From: CAVWNR01 sp963756525
GTDB lineage: Bacteria; Actinomycetota; Actinomycetes; Mycobacteriales; Jatrophihabitantaceae
Length of the DNA: 64,000 nucleotides
Assembly: GCA_963756525.1 (NCBI GenBank)
Contig: CAVWNR010000009.1
Coordinates: forward strand, 496,001-560,000
Reading direction: 5' to 3'
The notes beneath the pieces are model-generated. The model made no database searches. It was not told the origin of the DNA and saw only the letters and a list, made by a program, of their open reading frames with translations. Positions within the stretch are counted from its first letter, which is position 1. Each line of letters begins with the position of its first letter. Shown piece by piece: positions 52,031 to 61,413 of the stretch. The position numbers were made by a program, and so were the translations under genes.

Positions 52031-52172
52031 GGTTCAATGATCGCCGGTTACTCGATGCCCGCGCATCGGGACCTGCCCTGAGCGGCGCCGACTCGCGTTC
52101 GGCGGCGGATCAGGGTGAGATCAGGGGCGTACCCGATGCCCGCCACCCCGCGCGGACCGCATCCTCGACGGC

Positions 52173-53378
52173 ATGACCAACATGACTGACGCGCCCACTC
52201 CCCCGACCCCGCCGCCGGCTGGCCCCCCGCCGGGCGCCGGGTGGGGCTCGCGGCTACTGCGCCGCAGCAGCGACGACCGGATCGCGGCCGGCGTGTGCGG
52301 CGGCCTGGGCGAGTACTTCGGTGTCGACCCGGTCATCTTCCGCGTGCTCTTCGCGGTCACCGCGTTCGTCGGCGCCGGCATCGTGGCCTACCTGATCGCC
52401 TGGGCGCTGATCCCGGAACGCGGCGCGGTCAACCCGCCGCTCGATCGTGCCGTGGCCGAGCTGCGGCGGCGGCACGTCCCGGTCTGGCTCGTGGTGGTCG
52501 TCGCCGCGATCGTCGGCTGGGCGGCGCTGTTCAGCTGGTGGTCGCCCTGGCCGTTCGTGCCGGTAGCGCTGGCCACCGTCGTGCTGGTGGTGGCGCTCAA
52601 CCGGCGGCCGACGGCCCCGCAGCCGGCACCGCCGCCCGGCTACCCGTCCGACACCGCGGCATACCAGGCGCCGCCGGCCGCCGGCGTCGCCGAGCGCCTC
52701 TCCCAGGCGCAGGCGACGCGCAGCCAGGTCGCGGCATGGGTCCAGGAGTCGCGCGCCGCAGCCCGTGAACGGCGGCGGCGCGCCGCCCCGATGCGCTGGG
52801 TGATCCTCGCAGTGCTCGCCGGCACGCTGCTCGTGCTGGGGATCTGCGACGCGATCGGTGGCATCGTGATCCCGGCCTACTTCTGGGCCGTCCTGATCGT
52901 CGTGGGCGGCGGCCTGATCATGGGCATCGCGCTGCGCCGAACGCCGTGGACGCTGGCGCTGCTGCTCGTCCCGGCGGCGATCGGGTCGTTCATCTTCAGC
53001 GGGACGAAGGTCAGCTTCCACGACGGTTCGGGCGACAACGCCGTGGCTCCGCGGTCGGTCGCCGCGCTCGACAGCGAGTACCGCCAGGCATTCGGCCGCA
53101 CCACCATCGACCTGTCGAACGTCGGGTCGGTGGACGCCAGCCGCACCGTCGTGGTGCGCCAGGCCGCGGGTCAGCTGCGGGTGATCGTGCCGCGCACCTT
53201 GCCCGTCGTCGTGCACTCCGACGTGCACCTCGGCAGCGTCGAGGTCGACGGCAGCGAGCTGCAGTCCGGCTACAACTTCTCCCGCGAGGTGCCCACCGGC
53301 CCGACCGGGGCGGCCGACCAGCTGACCCTCGACGTCACGGTGACCGCCGGGCAGGTCGACATCGAGCGCGTGGGCTGA
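52173..53378 (+). CDS. PspC domain protein with LiaF-like C-terminus
   Basis: A 401-residue membrane protein. A Pro-rich N-terminal tail (residues 1-25) is followed by a PspC domain (RRSSDDRIAAGVCGGLGEYFGVD, then a membrane helix), a second pair of hydrophobic segments around residues 95-135, a charged linker, and further helices near residues 205-280. The C-terminal region, about 290-401 (TTIDLSNVGSV, SDVHLGSVEVDG), resembles the beta-helical LiaF/DUF4097-type domain. Proteins like this accompany PspC-kinases and sense cell-envelope stress. The ATG is preceded 7 bases upstream by CATCCT. It is divergent from the kinase-regulator pair. Confidence 0.85.
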   Translation: MTNMTDAPTPPTPPPAGPPPGAGWGSRLLRRSSDDRIAAGVCGGLGEYFGVDPVIFRVLFAVTAFVGAGIVAYLIAWALIPERGAVNPPLDRAVAELRRRHVPVWLVVVVAAIVGWAALFSWWSPWPFVPVALATVVLVVALNRRPTAPQPAPPPGYPSDTAAYQAPPAAGVAERLSQAQATRSQVAAWVQESRAAARERRRRAAPMRWVILAVLAGTLLVLGICDAIGGIVIPAYFWAVLIVVGGGLIMGIALRRTPWTLALLLVPAAIGSFIFSGTKVSFHDGSGDNAVAPRSVAALDSEYRQAFGRTTIDLSNVGSVDASRTVVVRQAAGQLRVIVPRTLPVVVHSDVHLGSVEVDGSELQSGYNFSREVPTGPTGAADQLTLDVTVTAGQVDIERVG

Positions 53379-53396
53379 GCAGGAAGCGCGCCGGGC

Positions 53397-54026
53397 TCAG
53401 CGGACGCCGCGCGGGCGGAACTGGATGCTGATCCGCGGACCCACCGAGCGGGCCGTCTTCGCAATCGCGTGCTCCCACGTGCGCTGGCAACTGCCGCCCA
53501 TGACGATCAGATCGCCGTGGCCGAGGTCGTGCCGCAGCGCCGCACCGCCGCCGCGCGGGCGCAGCAGCAGCGGCCGCGGCGCACCCACCGAGACGATCGC
53601 CACCATGGTGTCGTCCGTGCGTCCGCGGCCGATGCGATCGCCGTGCCAGGCCACGCTGTCGCGGCCGTCGCGATACAAGCACAGCCCGGCGGTGCGCAAC
53701 GGCTCGCCCAGCTCGGCAGCATAGTGCTCGTCGAGCAGCCGCTTCGCCTCCACCAGCGCTGGGTCGGGCAGCGGGTCGTCCTCGTCGTAGAAGCACAACA
53801 GCCGGGGCACGTCCACGACCCGCTCGTACATCTGACGCCGCTCGGCGTGCCAGGGCACGGTGCTGCGCAGCCGCTCGAAGAGCGCGTCGGCACCGGCGAT
53901 CCAGCCCGGCCGCAGGTCGATCCAGGCGCCGTCGCTCAGCGGTGTGCGGCGCACCGTCGCGCCCAACGGCCCCGGACAGACCTCGTCAGCAAGGTCCAGC
54001 AGCGATGCCTGGAACGTCGCGGTCAT
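53397..54026 (-). CDS. AlkB-like 2-oxoglutarate-dependent dioxygenase
   Basis: A 209-residue Fe(II)/2OG oxygenase for oxidative reversal of alkylation damage to nucleic acids, by family. The metal site is visible as SVAWHGDRIG (His-x-Asp) near residue 127 and WEHAIAK (second His) near residue 183, with the 2OG-binding Arg in GPRISIQFR. An upstream LLCFYDEDDPLPDP segment is typical of bacterial AlkB homologues. Slightly shorter than E. coli AlkB (216). ATG at 54026 is 6 bases after TAGAGT, so leaderless. An SOS-box-like sequence overlaps the promoter, which would place it under LexA. Confidence 0.9.
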   Translation of the reverse strand: MTATFQASLLDLADEVCPGPLGATVRRTPLSDGAWIDLRPGWIAGADALFERLRSTVPWHAERRQMYERVVDVPRLLCFYDEDDPLPDPALVEAKRLLDEHYAAELGEPLRTAGLCLYRDGRDSVAWHGDRIGRGRTDDTMVAIVSVGAPRPLLLRPRGGGAALRHDLGHGDLIVMGGSCQRTWEHAIAKTARSVGPRISIQFRPRGVR

Positions 54027-54032
54027 GCCGAA

Positions 54033-54052
54033 ACTCTAGCACGCATGTTCGA
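54033..54052 (-). promoter_or_regulatory. Leaderless promoter with an SOS-box-like operator for the AlkB gene
   Basis: Minus-strand TAGAGT (54033-54038) lies 6 bases before the ATG. Overlapping it, TCGAACATGCGTGCTA (54037-54052) matches the mycobacterial-type LexA box TCGAAC-N4-GTTCGA at 10 of 12 defined positions; one half-site is perfect and the other is degraded. LexA control is plausible for a DNA-repair gene but unproven. Confidence 0.45.
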
Positions 54053-54057
54053 AAGTG

Positions 54058-55605
<1,548 letters not shown>

Positions 55606-55612
55606 CCAGCTG

Positions 55613-55618
55613 AGTCTA
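55613..55618 (-). promoter_or_regulatory. -10 box TAGACT for leaderless guaA
   Basis: Minus-strand TAGACT ends exactly 7 bases before the guaA GTG. No -35 is clear. Confidence 0.55.
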
Positions 55619-55688
55619 GGGACACGCAGTGATCAAGTTGCGCTTCCGTCGCCCATTGAACGCAACCGCAACTAGATCGCCGGGCAGC

Positions 55689-56612
55689 CTACGGGCTGCG
55701 CGGCCAGGGATATCGGAACCCGGTGAGCTCCTCGCTGACCTGCCACAGCCGACGCGCCAGCGTCTGATCGCAGGCCAGCGGCGACGGCCGAGCCGCGCCG
55801 ATCGGGCCGCGCGTCTCGTGCAGCCACTGCGCACCGGTGTAGCTGCCGGGGTCGGCGACCGCAGCGGCGTAGAGCACCGCCCGCGCCCCGGCCGCCGCGG
55901 ACTGGCCGATCAGCCGCATGGTCAAGGGCGCGACGGCGCGCAGCACCGGGTTGGCGCCGAGGCCCTGCCGATCCGCGGTGAGACCGGTCGCGGCGACCCC
56001 AGGATGTGCCGCCGTCGACGTCAACGGCAGGTGCCGCTCGTCGGCGCGACGCTGCAGCTCGAACGCGAAGAGCAGGTTCGCGAGCTTGGAGTTGGCGTAG
56101 GCATGCTCGGCCCGGTACGGGTCGGTGGCGTTGGCGGCGAGGACGTCGTCGCCGCCGCCGCGGTGGGCGACGGACGAGACCGTGACCACGCGCGGCGACT
56201 CGGCCCGCAGCAGCGCTTGCAGCAGCAGCCCGCTGAGGACGAAGTGGCCGAGATGGTTGGTGCCGAACTGCAGCTCGAAGCCGTTCACCGTGTTGGTGCG
56301 GCGTGGCGGGGTCATCACCCCGGCGTTGTCGACGAGCAGGTTCAGCGGCCGGTCCCAGCCTTCGCCGAAATCGCGGATCGACGCGATGTCGGAGAGGTCC
56401 AGCTCGGCGACCTCGACGTCGGCTTCGGCGTGCTCGGCGCGGATCCGGTCGACGGCCTGCTTGCCGCGCTCGATGTTGCGGCAGGCCAGCACGACGCTCG
56501 CGCCGTGCCCGGCCAGCTCGCGCGCCGTCTGCCAGCCGATGCCGGAGTTCGCACCGGTCACGACGACGACCCGTCCGTCCAGGCGCGGCAGCCTCGCTGC
56601 CGTCCAACCCAC
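55689..56612 (-). CDS. Short-chain dehydrogenase/reductase
   Basis: A 307-residue SDR. It has the NAD(P)-binding VVVVTGANSGIGWQTAREL near residue 15, NNAG as LLVDNAGVM near residue 90 (an Asp replaces the first Asn of NNAG), catalytic Ser in VTVSSVAHRG near residue 140 and YANSK (Tyr-x-x-x-Lys) near residue 165. It resembles retinol dehydrogenase/protochlorophyllide reductase-like SDRs of actinobacteria; substrate unknown. GTG at 56612 is preferred because TAGGTT lies 7 bases upstream and because family members begin with a short WTAARLP-type lead. Divergent from corA, 58 bases apart. Confidence 0.87.
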   Translation of the reverse strand: MGWTAARLPRLDGRVVVVTGANSGIGWQTARELAGHGASVVLACRNIERGKQAVDRIRAEHAEADVEVAELDLSDIASIRDFGEGWDRPLNLLVDNAGVMTPPRRTNTVNGFELQFGTNHLGHFVLSGLLLQALLRAESPRVVTVSSVAHRGGGDDVLAANATDPYRAEHAYANSKLANLLFAFELQRRADERHLPLTSTAAHPGVAATGLTADRQGLGANPVLRAVAPLTMRLIGQSAAAGARAVLYAAAVADPGSYTGAQWLHETRGPIGAARPSPLACDQTLARRLWQVSEELTGFRYPWPRSP

Positions 56613-56619
56613 ACCGTGG

Positions 56620-56625
56620 AACCTA
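56620..56625 (-). promoter_or_regulatory. -10 box TAGGTT for the leaderless SDR gene
   Basis: Minus-strand TAGGTT lies 7 bases before the GTG at 56612; the same hexamer and spacing precede purN. Confidence 0.5.
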
Positions 56626-56670
56626 CTCAACGGCACGTGAGATGGCCGTGCGTCAGGCACACTTGCGGGT

Positions 56671-57747
56671 GTGAGTGAGCCTCGCAGCGAGGGCCAGCCA
56701 GCGCGCAGCGGCACGATCGACGCGGTGTGCGCTTGCGGGCAGGGCGACGACACCCCATGCCGGGAACACGGGGTCCGCACCCGCGCGTGGCGCAACGGTG
56801 CGCTCGCGGCCGAGAACTTCCCGTTCGAGCAGATCTCGAACTACCTGCAGGAGTCCGACTGCGTGGTGTGGGCGGATCTGTGCGCGCCCGACACCGATCG
56901 GCTGACCACGGTCGCCACCGAGCTCAACCTCGACCCGCACGCCGTCGAGGACGCGGTGACCCGGCACGAGCGGCCAAAGGCCACCCGCTACCGCACGCAC
57001 CTGTTCGTGGTCGCATACGCCGTCCACTTCGACGCTGAGTCCGCGACCCTGACGGCCTGCCAGGTCTCGGCCTTCATCACCCAGCACGCCGTGATCACGG
57101 TGCGGCAGAGCGACAGCTTCGACATCGAGCGGGTCGTCAAGGTCTGGGACGACAACACCGACTTGATCAAGTACGGCTGCAAGGCGCTCGTCCACGGACT
57201 GCTCGACGTGATCGTCGACGGCTATTTCGAGGCCGTCGAGGATCTCGACGACGAGATCGAGGCGATCGAGGACATCCTCTTCGACGACACGAGCCGCAGC
57301 AGCAAGGACGTGCAGCGGCGCTCGTTCGCGCTGCGCAAGTCGCTCGTGCAGGGCCGCCGGGCGATCCTGCCGATGCGTGAGGTGGTCAACACGACCATGC
57401 GCCGCGCGGTCGAAGAACCGGGACTCGATGAGCTCGCGCCGTACTACAATGACCTGTACGACCACGTGCTGCGTGCCGCGGAGTGGACCGAGTCTCTGCG
57501 CGACATGATCACGACGATCTTCGAGACGAACCTGTCACTGGCCGATGCCCGGCTCAACACGATCATGAAGAAGCTGACCGGGTATGCGGCGATCATCGCC
57601 GTGCCGACTGCGATCACCGGCTACTTCGGCCAGAACGTTCCCTATCCCGGCTTCGGGCAGCACTGGGGTTTCTGGCTGTCGCTGCTGATGATGCTCGCCA
57701 TCGCCGCCGGGCTGTACGTGGTGTTCCGCCGCAAGGACTGGATCTGA
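56671..57747 (+). CDS. CorA-family magnesium/cobalt transporter
   Basis: A 358-residue CorA-like divalent-cation channel. It has a short Cys-containing N-terminal tail (VCACGQGDDTPC), the cytoplasmic alpha/beta domain (WADLCAPDTDRLTTVATEL), a long stalk helix rich in acidic residues (YFEAVEDLDDEIEAIEDIL), and two C-terminal membrane helices. The pore motif reads YFGQNVPYPG: the Gly and Asn are kept but Met of the usual GMN is Gln, a change known in CorA relatives. GTG start. The basic tail RRKDWI ends the protein, as is normal. Confidence 0.88.
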   Translation: MSEPRSEGQPARSGTIDAVCACGQGDDTPCREHGVRTRAWRNGALAAENFPFEQISNYLQESDCVVWADLCAPDTDRLTTVATELNLDPHAVEDAVTRHERPKATRYRTHLFVVAYAVHFDAESATLTACQVSAFITQHAVITVRQSDSFDIERVVKVWDDNTDLIKYGCKALVHGLLDVIVDGYFEAVEDLDDEIEAIEDILFDDTSRSSKDVQRRSFALRKSLVQGRRAILPMREVVNTTMRRAVEEPGLDELAPYYNDLYDHVLRAAEWTESLRDMITTIFETNLSLADARLNTIMKKLTGYAAIIAVPTAITGYFGQNVPYPGFGQHWGFWLSLLMMLAIAAGLYVVFRRKDWI

Positions 57748-57765
57748 GCAAGCCCCCACGCGCGG

Positions 57766-58890
57766 TTAGCGGGGAGAGGTCAAGATCAGCTCGGCGCGTT
57801 GGAACTCCTTCACCGACGAGTACCCGCACTTGGCCATCACCCGGCGCAGCGCGCCGAACAGGTTCCGCTCGCCGCTCGGGTCGCTGGTCGGCCCGGCGAC
57901 CACCTCGGCCAGCGACGGGCGTTCGTCCGCGTCGTAGCCGAGCGACACGATCGCCGAGCGCGGCACGCGGGGATGGCGTGCCGTCGCGTCCCAGAAGCAG
58001 CCGTTGCCGGGCGCCTCAGCCGCGCCCGCCAGCGCGTCGCCGAGCATCACCGCGTCCGCGCCACAGGCCAGCGCCTTGGCGATCTCGCCGCCTGTGCTGA
58101 TGTCGCCGTACGCGATCAGGTGCACGTAGCGGCCGCCCGTCTCGTCGAGGTAGTCGCGGCGCGCGGCCGCGGCGTCGACGATCGCCGTGGCCATCGGGAC
58201 GTCGACGCCGAGCGCGGAGTGAGTGGTCGAGCCGAGGTGCGCGCCGTAGCCGACGATCACGCCGGCCGCGCCGGTGCGCATCAGGTGCAGCGCGGTCTGG
58301 TAGTTCGCGCAGCCGCCGACGATCACCGGCACATCCAGCTCGGCGATGAACACCTTGAGATTCAAGGCGGTCGCCGTCGCCGCTTCGGACGCGACGTGCT
58401 CTGCCGAGATCACCGTGCCCTGGACGACGAGCAGGTCGACGCCCTCGGCCAGCGCGTGCGGGGCGAGCTCCACGGTGTGCTGCGGCGAGAGCCGCACCGC
58501 CACTCGGATGCCTGCCGCACGCAGCTCCGCGATGCGCCGGCGGAGCAGGTCAGGTGAGACCGGCCGCTCGTACGCGGCCTGCAGGGCGTGCGTGCTGCCG
58601 TCGAGCCGGGCGAGGACCCCGGGCGGGTCGTCGTGGCGCGTCCACAGCCCCTCGCCGTCGAGCACGGCGAGGCCGCCCAGGCGTTCGATCTCCGCGGCCG
58701 TGGCCGGCGAGACCACCGCGTCCGACGGTGCAGCCACGAGGGGCAGCTCGAACGCGTGCGCGTCGATCTGCCAGGCCGTCGACACCACGCCCGCGCCGCG
58801 GGTGCGCCGGGTCGGCACCAGGGCTATCTCGTGGAGGTGATAGCCACGGCGGGCGCTGCGTCCCAGCCCGATCTCCACGGTCTCCGGCAT
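57766..58890 (-). CDS. guaB3: GuaB3 family IMP dehydrogenase-related protein
   Basis: A 374-residue TIM-barrel protein of the actinobacterial GuaB3 family. It begins EIGLGRSARRGYHLHEIALVP and has DVPVIVGGCANYQTALHLMRTGAAGVIVG (the IMPDH active-site strand, but with Cys in GGCANY and no catalytic-loop GSICTT motif), and ACGADAVMLGDALAGAAEAPG. No CBS domains. GuaB3 proteins from other bacteria are reported to act in purine interconversion (GMP reductase-like activity), but this one's reaction is not proven. Follows guaB on the same strand with a 45-bp palindrome in the 100-base gap. CAGACT lies 7 bases before the ATG. Confidence 0.88.
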   Translation of the reverse strand: MPETVEIGLGRSARRGYHLHEIALVPTRRTRGAGVVSTAWQIDAHAFELPLVAAPSDAVVSPATAAEIERLGGLAVLDGEGLWTRHDDPPGVLARLDGSTHALQAAYERPVSPDLLRRRIAELRAAGIRVAVRLSPQHTVELAPHALAEGVDLLVVQGTVISAEHVASEAATATALNLKVFIAELDVPVIVGGCANYQTALHLMRTGAAGVIVGYGAHLGSTTHSALGVDVPMATAIVDAAAARRDYLDETGGRYVHLIAYGDISTGGEIAKALACGADAVMLGDALAGAAEAPGNGCFWDATARHPRVPRSAIVSLGYDADERPSLAEVVAGPTSDPSGERNLFGALRRVMAKCGYSSVKEFQRAELILTSPR

Positions 58891-58927
58891 GTCGCCGAGT
58901 CTGCCCTACCGGACCGAAACCTCCCGA

Positions 58928-58972
58928 TGATCATGGGTTTCGGGCAAGAATCCTGCACGAAACCCATGATCA
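58928..58972. repeat. Dispersed 45-bp palindrome, family C copy 2
   Basis: Starts TGATCATGGGTTTCGGGCAA and ends with the inverse CGAAACCCATGATCA; the outer 15 bases pair perfectly and GCA/TGC continues inward. It shares 39 of 45 bases and exact length with the copy at 25056-25100. It lies between the guaB stop and the guaB3 start. Confidence 0.85.
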
Positions 58973-58990
58973 CGGCGAGGAGGCGGCGGG

Positions 58991-60508
58991 TCAGCCGCCG
59001 GAGTAGTTCGGCGCCTCCACGGTCATCTGGATGTCGTGGGGATGCGACTCCTTCAGCCCGGCGGCGGTGATCCGCATCAGCTGGCCGTGCTCCTGCAGCT
59101 CCGCGATCGTGCGCGCGCCGGCGAAACCCATCCCCGCCTGCAGGCCGCCGACGAGCTGGCGGGCCACCGCGGCGAGCGGGCCGCGGTAAGGCACCTGCCC
59201 CTCGACGCCCTGCGGCACCAGCTCGCTGTCGTCGGCGACGTCCTGCAGGCCGTAGCGGTCCCGTGAATACGATCGGGTACGACTTCCGCTCGCGTCCGTG
59301 CGGCTCTGCATCGCCCCGAGCGACCCCATGCCGCGGTAGGACTTGAACTGCTTGCCGTTGATGAAGATCAGCTCACCGGGCGACTCCTCGCAGCCGGCCA
59401 GCAGCGAGCCGAGCATGACGGTGTCGGCGCCGGCGACGATCGCCTTCGGGATGTCGCCGGAGTACTGCAGCCCGCCGTCGCCGATCACCGGCACGCCGGC
59501 CGGACGCGCCGCCACCGCAGCGTCGAAGATCGCTGTCACCTGCGGCACGCCGACGCCGGCCACCACCCGCGTGGTGCAGATCGAGCCGGGACCCACGCCG
59601 ACCTTGACGCCGTCCGCGCCGGCGTCGACGAGGGCCTGCGCACCCGCGGTCGTCGCGACGTTCCCGCCGACGACATCGACCGCGGTGTCGTGCTTGAGCC
59701 GCGCCACCATCTCGACGACCGCGCGGGAGTGCCCATGGGCGGTGTCGACGACGACGAAGTCGACGCCGGCGTCGACCAGCAACTGCGCCCGCTTGTAGGA
59801 ATCCTCGCCCACGCCGACCGCCGCACCGACCACCAGCCGGCCGTGCGCGTCCTTCGTGGCGTCCGGGAAAGCCTCGCTCTTGGTGAAGTCCTTGACCGTG
59901 ATCAGCCCGGTCAGCCGACCGTCGGCGCCGACCAGCGGCAGCTTCTCGACCTTGTGCTTGGCCAGCAGCGCCAGCGCGTCCGGCTTGGCCACGCCCACCG
60001 GCGCGGTGACCAGCGGCATCGGCGTCATCACGTCACGGACCAGCCGGGACGGGTCGGTCTCGAAGCGCATGTCGCGGTTGGTGACGATGCCGAGCAGCAC
60101 ACCGTCGGCGTCGACCACCGGCGCGCCGGAGATCCGATACCGCGCGCAGAGCGCCTCGACGTCGGCCAGCGTCGCGTCCGGTGAGCAGGTGATCGGGTTG
60201 GAGACCATGCCGGCCTCGGACCGCTTCACCAGGTCGACCTGGATGGCCTGGTCCTCGGCGGACAGGTTGCGGTGCAGGACGCCGACCCCGCCCTGGCGCG
60301 CCATCGCGATCGCCATCCGGGCCTCGGTGACGGTGTCCATGGCCGAGGACAGCAGCGGCACCCGTACGGCGATATTCCGGGTGACCCGAGCGGTGGTGTC
60401 GACGTCGCTGGGGATGACATCTGATGCGCCGGGCAACAGCAGCACGTCGTCGAAGGTCAGGCCGAGGCGGGCGAACTTGGCGGAGACTTCCGAGTTGGTC
60501 AAATGCAT
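58991..60508 (-). CDS. guaB: Inosine-5'-monophosphate dehydrogenase
   Basis: Rate-limiting step to GMP: IMP to XMP with NAD. The 505-residue protein has LTFDDVLLLPGASDV at the start, a CBS pair at about residues 105-225 (MVSNPITCSPDATLADVEAL; DVMTPMPLVTAPVGV), the active-site loop GVGPGSICTTRVVAGVGVPQ with the catalytic Cys near residue 320, and YRGMGSLGAM near residue 400. The C-terminus SHPHDIQMTVEAPNYSG is typical. ATG at 60508 with GAGGAG close upstream; a longer frame is unsupported. Divergent from the ABC ATPase gene. Confidence 0.96.
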   Translation of the reverse strand: MHLTNSEVSAKFARLGLTFDDVLLLPGASDVIPSDVDTTARVTRNIAVRVPLLSSAMDTVTEARMAIAMARQGGVGVLHRNLSAEDQAIQVDLVKRSEAGMVSNPITCSPDATLADVEALCARYRISGAPVVDADGVLLGIVTNRDMRFETDPSRLVRDVMTPMPLVTAPVGVAKPDALALLAKHKVEKLPLVGADGRLTGLITVKDFTKSEAFPDATKDAHGRLVVGAAVGVGEDSYKRAQLLVDAGVDFVVVDTAHGHSRAVVEMVARLKHDTAVDVVGGNVATTAGAQALVDAGADGVKVGVGPGSICTTRVVAGVGVPQVTAIFDAAVAARPAGVPVIGDGGLQYSGDIPKAIVAGADTVMLGSLLAGCEESPGELIFINGKQFKSYRGMGSLGAMQSRTDASGSRTRSYSRDRYGLQDVADDSELVPQGVEGQVPYRGPLAAVARQLVGGLQAGMGFAGARTIAELQEHGQLMRITAAGLKESHPHDIQMTVEAPNYSGG

Positions 60509-60631
60509 CTCCTCGAGGCCGGTACCCCATCGTACGGGCTTGTCCCTGAACGGACGCGCGACGAACCCCAGGGTCAATTTCGGGGGAATGCCCGATGGCT
60601 CGTCGGCGATCCGACCGGGACGCTCGATGCC

Positions 60632-61410
60632 ATGACAGATCACTCCGCCGTCCAGGCCATCGCGGCGCCCTACTCGCCGCCCGACCGGGCCGTCGCCGCG
60701 CGCGCCGTCGACGTGGTCAAGGTCTACGGGTCCGGCGACACCGGCGTGCGCGCCCTCGATCACGTCAGCGCCGAGTTCCGCCGCGGCGAGTTCACCGCGA
60801 TCATGGGGCGGTCCGGCTCGGGCAAGTCGACGCTCATGCACTGCCTGGCCGGCCTCGACTCGGTCACGTCCGGCACGGTCACCGTCGCTGACGTCGAGCT
60901 GACCCGGCTCTCGGACAAGCGGATGACCAAGCTGCGCCGCGACCGGATCGGGTTCGTGTTCCAGTCCTACAACCTGGTGCCGACACTGACCGCGCTGGAG
61001 AACATCACGCTGCCGCTCGACATCGCCGGCCGCCAGCCCGACCCGGAATGGCTGCGGGCGATCGTCCACAACCTGGGTCTGGGCGACCGGCTCGGTCACC
61101 GCCCGAGCGACTCTCCGGCGGCCAGCAGCAGCGGGTCGCCTGCGCCCGCGCCCTGGTGAGCCGTCCCGAGATCATCTTCGGGGACGAGCCGACCGGCAAC
61201 CTGGACTCCCGCTCGAGCGGTGAGGTGCTGGCCATCCTGCGCGACGCGGTCGACCGGCTCGGTCAGACCGTCGTCATCGTCACCCACGACCCGCGCGCGG
61301 CGAGCACCGCCGACCGGGTCGTCTTCCTCGCCGACGGACGGATCGTCGACGAGATGGCCCGGCCGACCGCGGAGTCCGTGCTCGACCGCATGAAGTACCT
61401 GGAGCGATAA
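60632..61410 (+). pseudogene. MacB/LolD-type ABC ATPase gene with a frameshift
   Basis: About 259 codons in two frames. Frame one, from ATG 60632, gives VDVVKVYGSGDTGVRALDHV, Walker A MGRSGSGKSTLMHCLAGLDS and Q-loop FVFQSYNLVPTLTALENI. Frame two then gives LSGGQQQRVACARALVSRPEI, Walker B IIFGDEPTGNLDSRS and the switch IVTHDPRAAS to a stop at 61410. The join is at about 61108-61111, GAGCGACTCTCC, where RPSE-LSGG would need one more base. The protein is otherwise complete and its permease follows by 3 bases and is intact, so a sequencing error is as likely as a mutation. Role: ATP supply for the FtsX-type permease. Confidence 0.88.
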
Positions 61411-61413
61411 GCC

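Noticed and set aside
61105..61115. Programmed frameshift in the ABC ATPase gene
   Set aside because: No slippery sequence or stimulatory structure is evident, and the ABC domain needs both halves in a fixed ratio.
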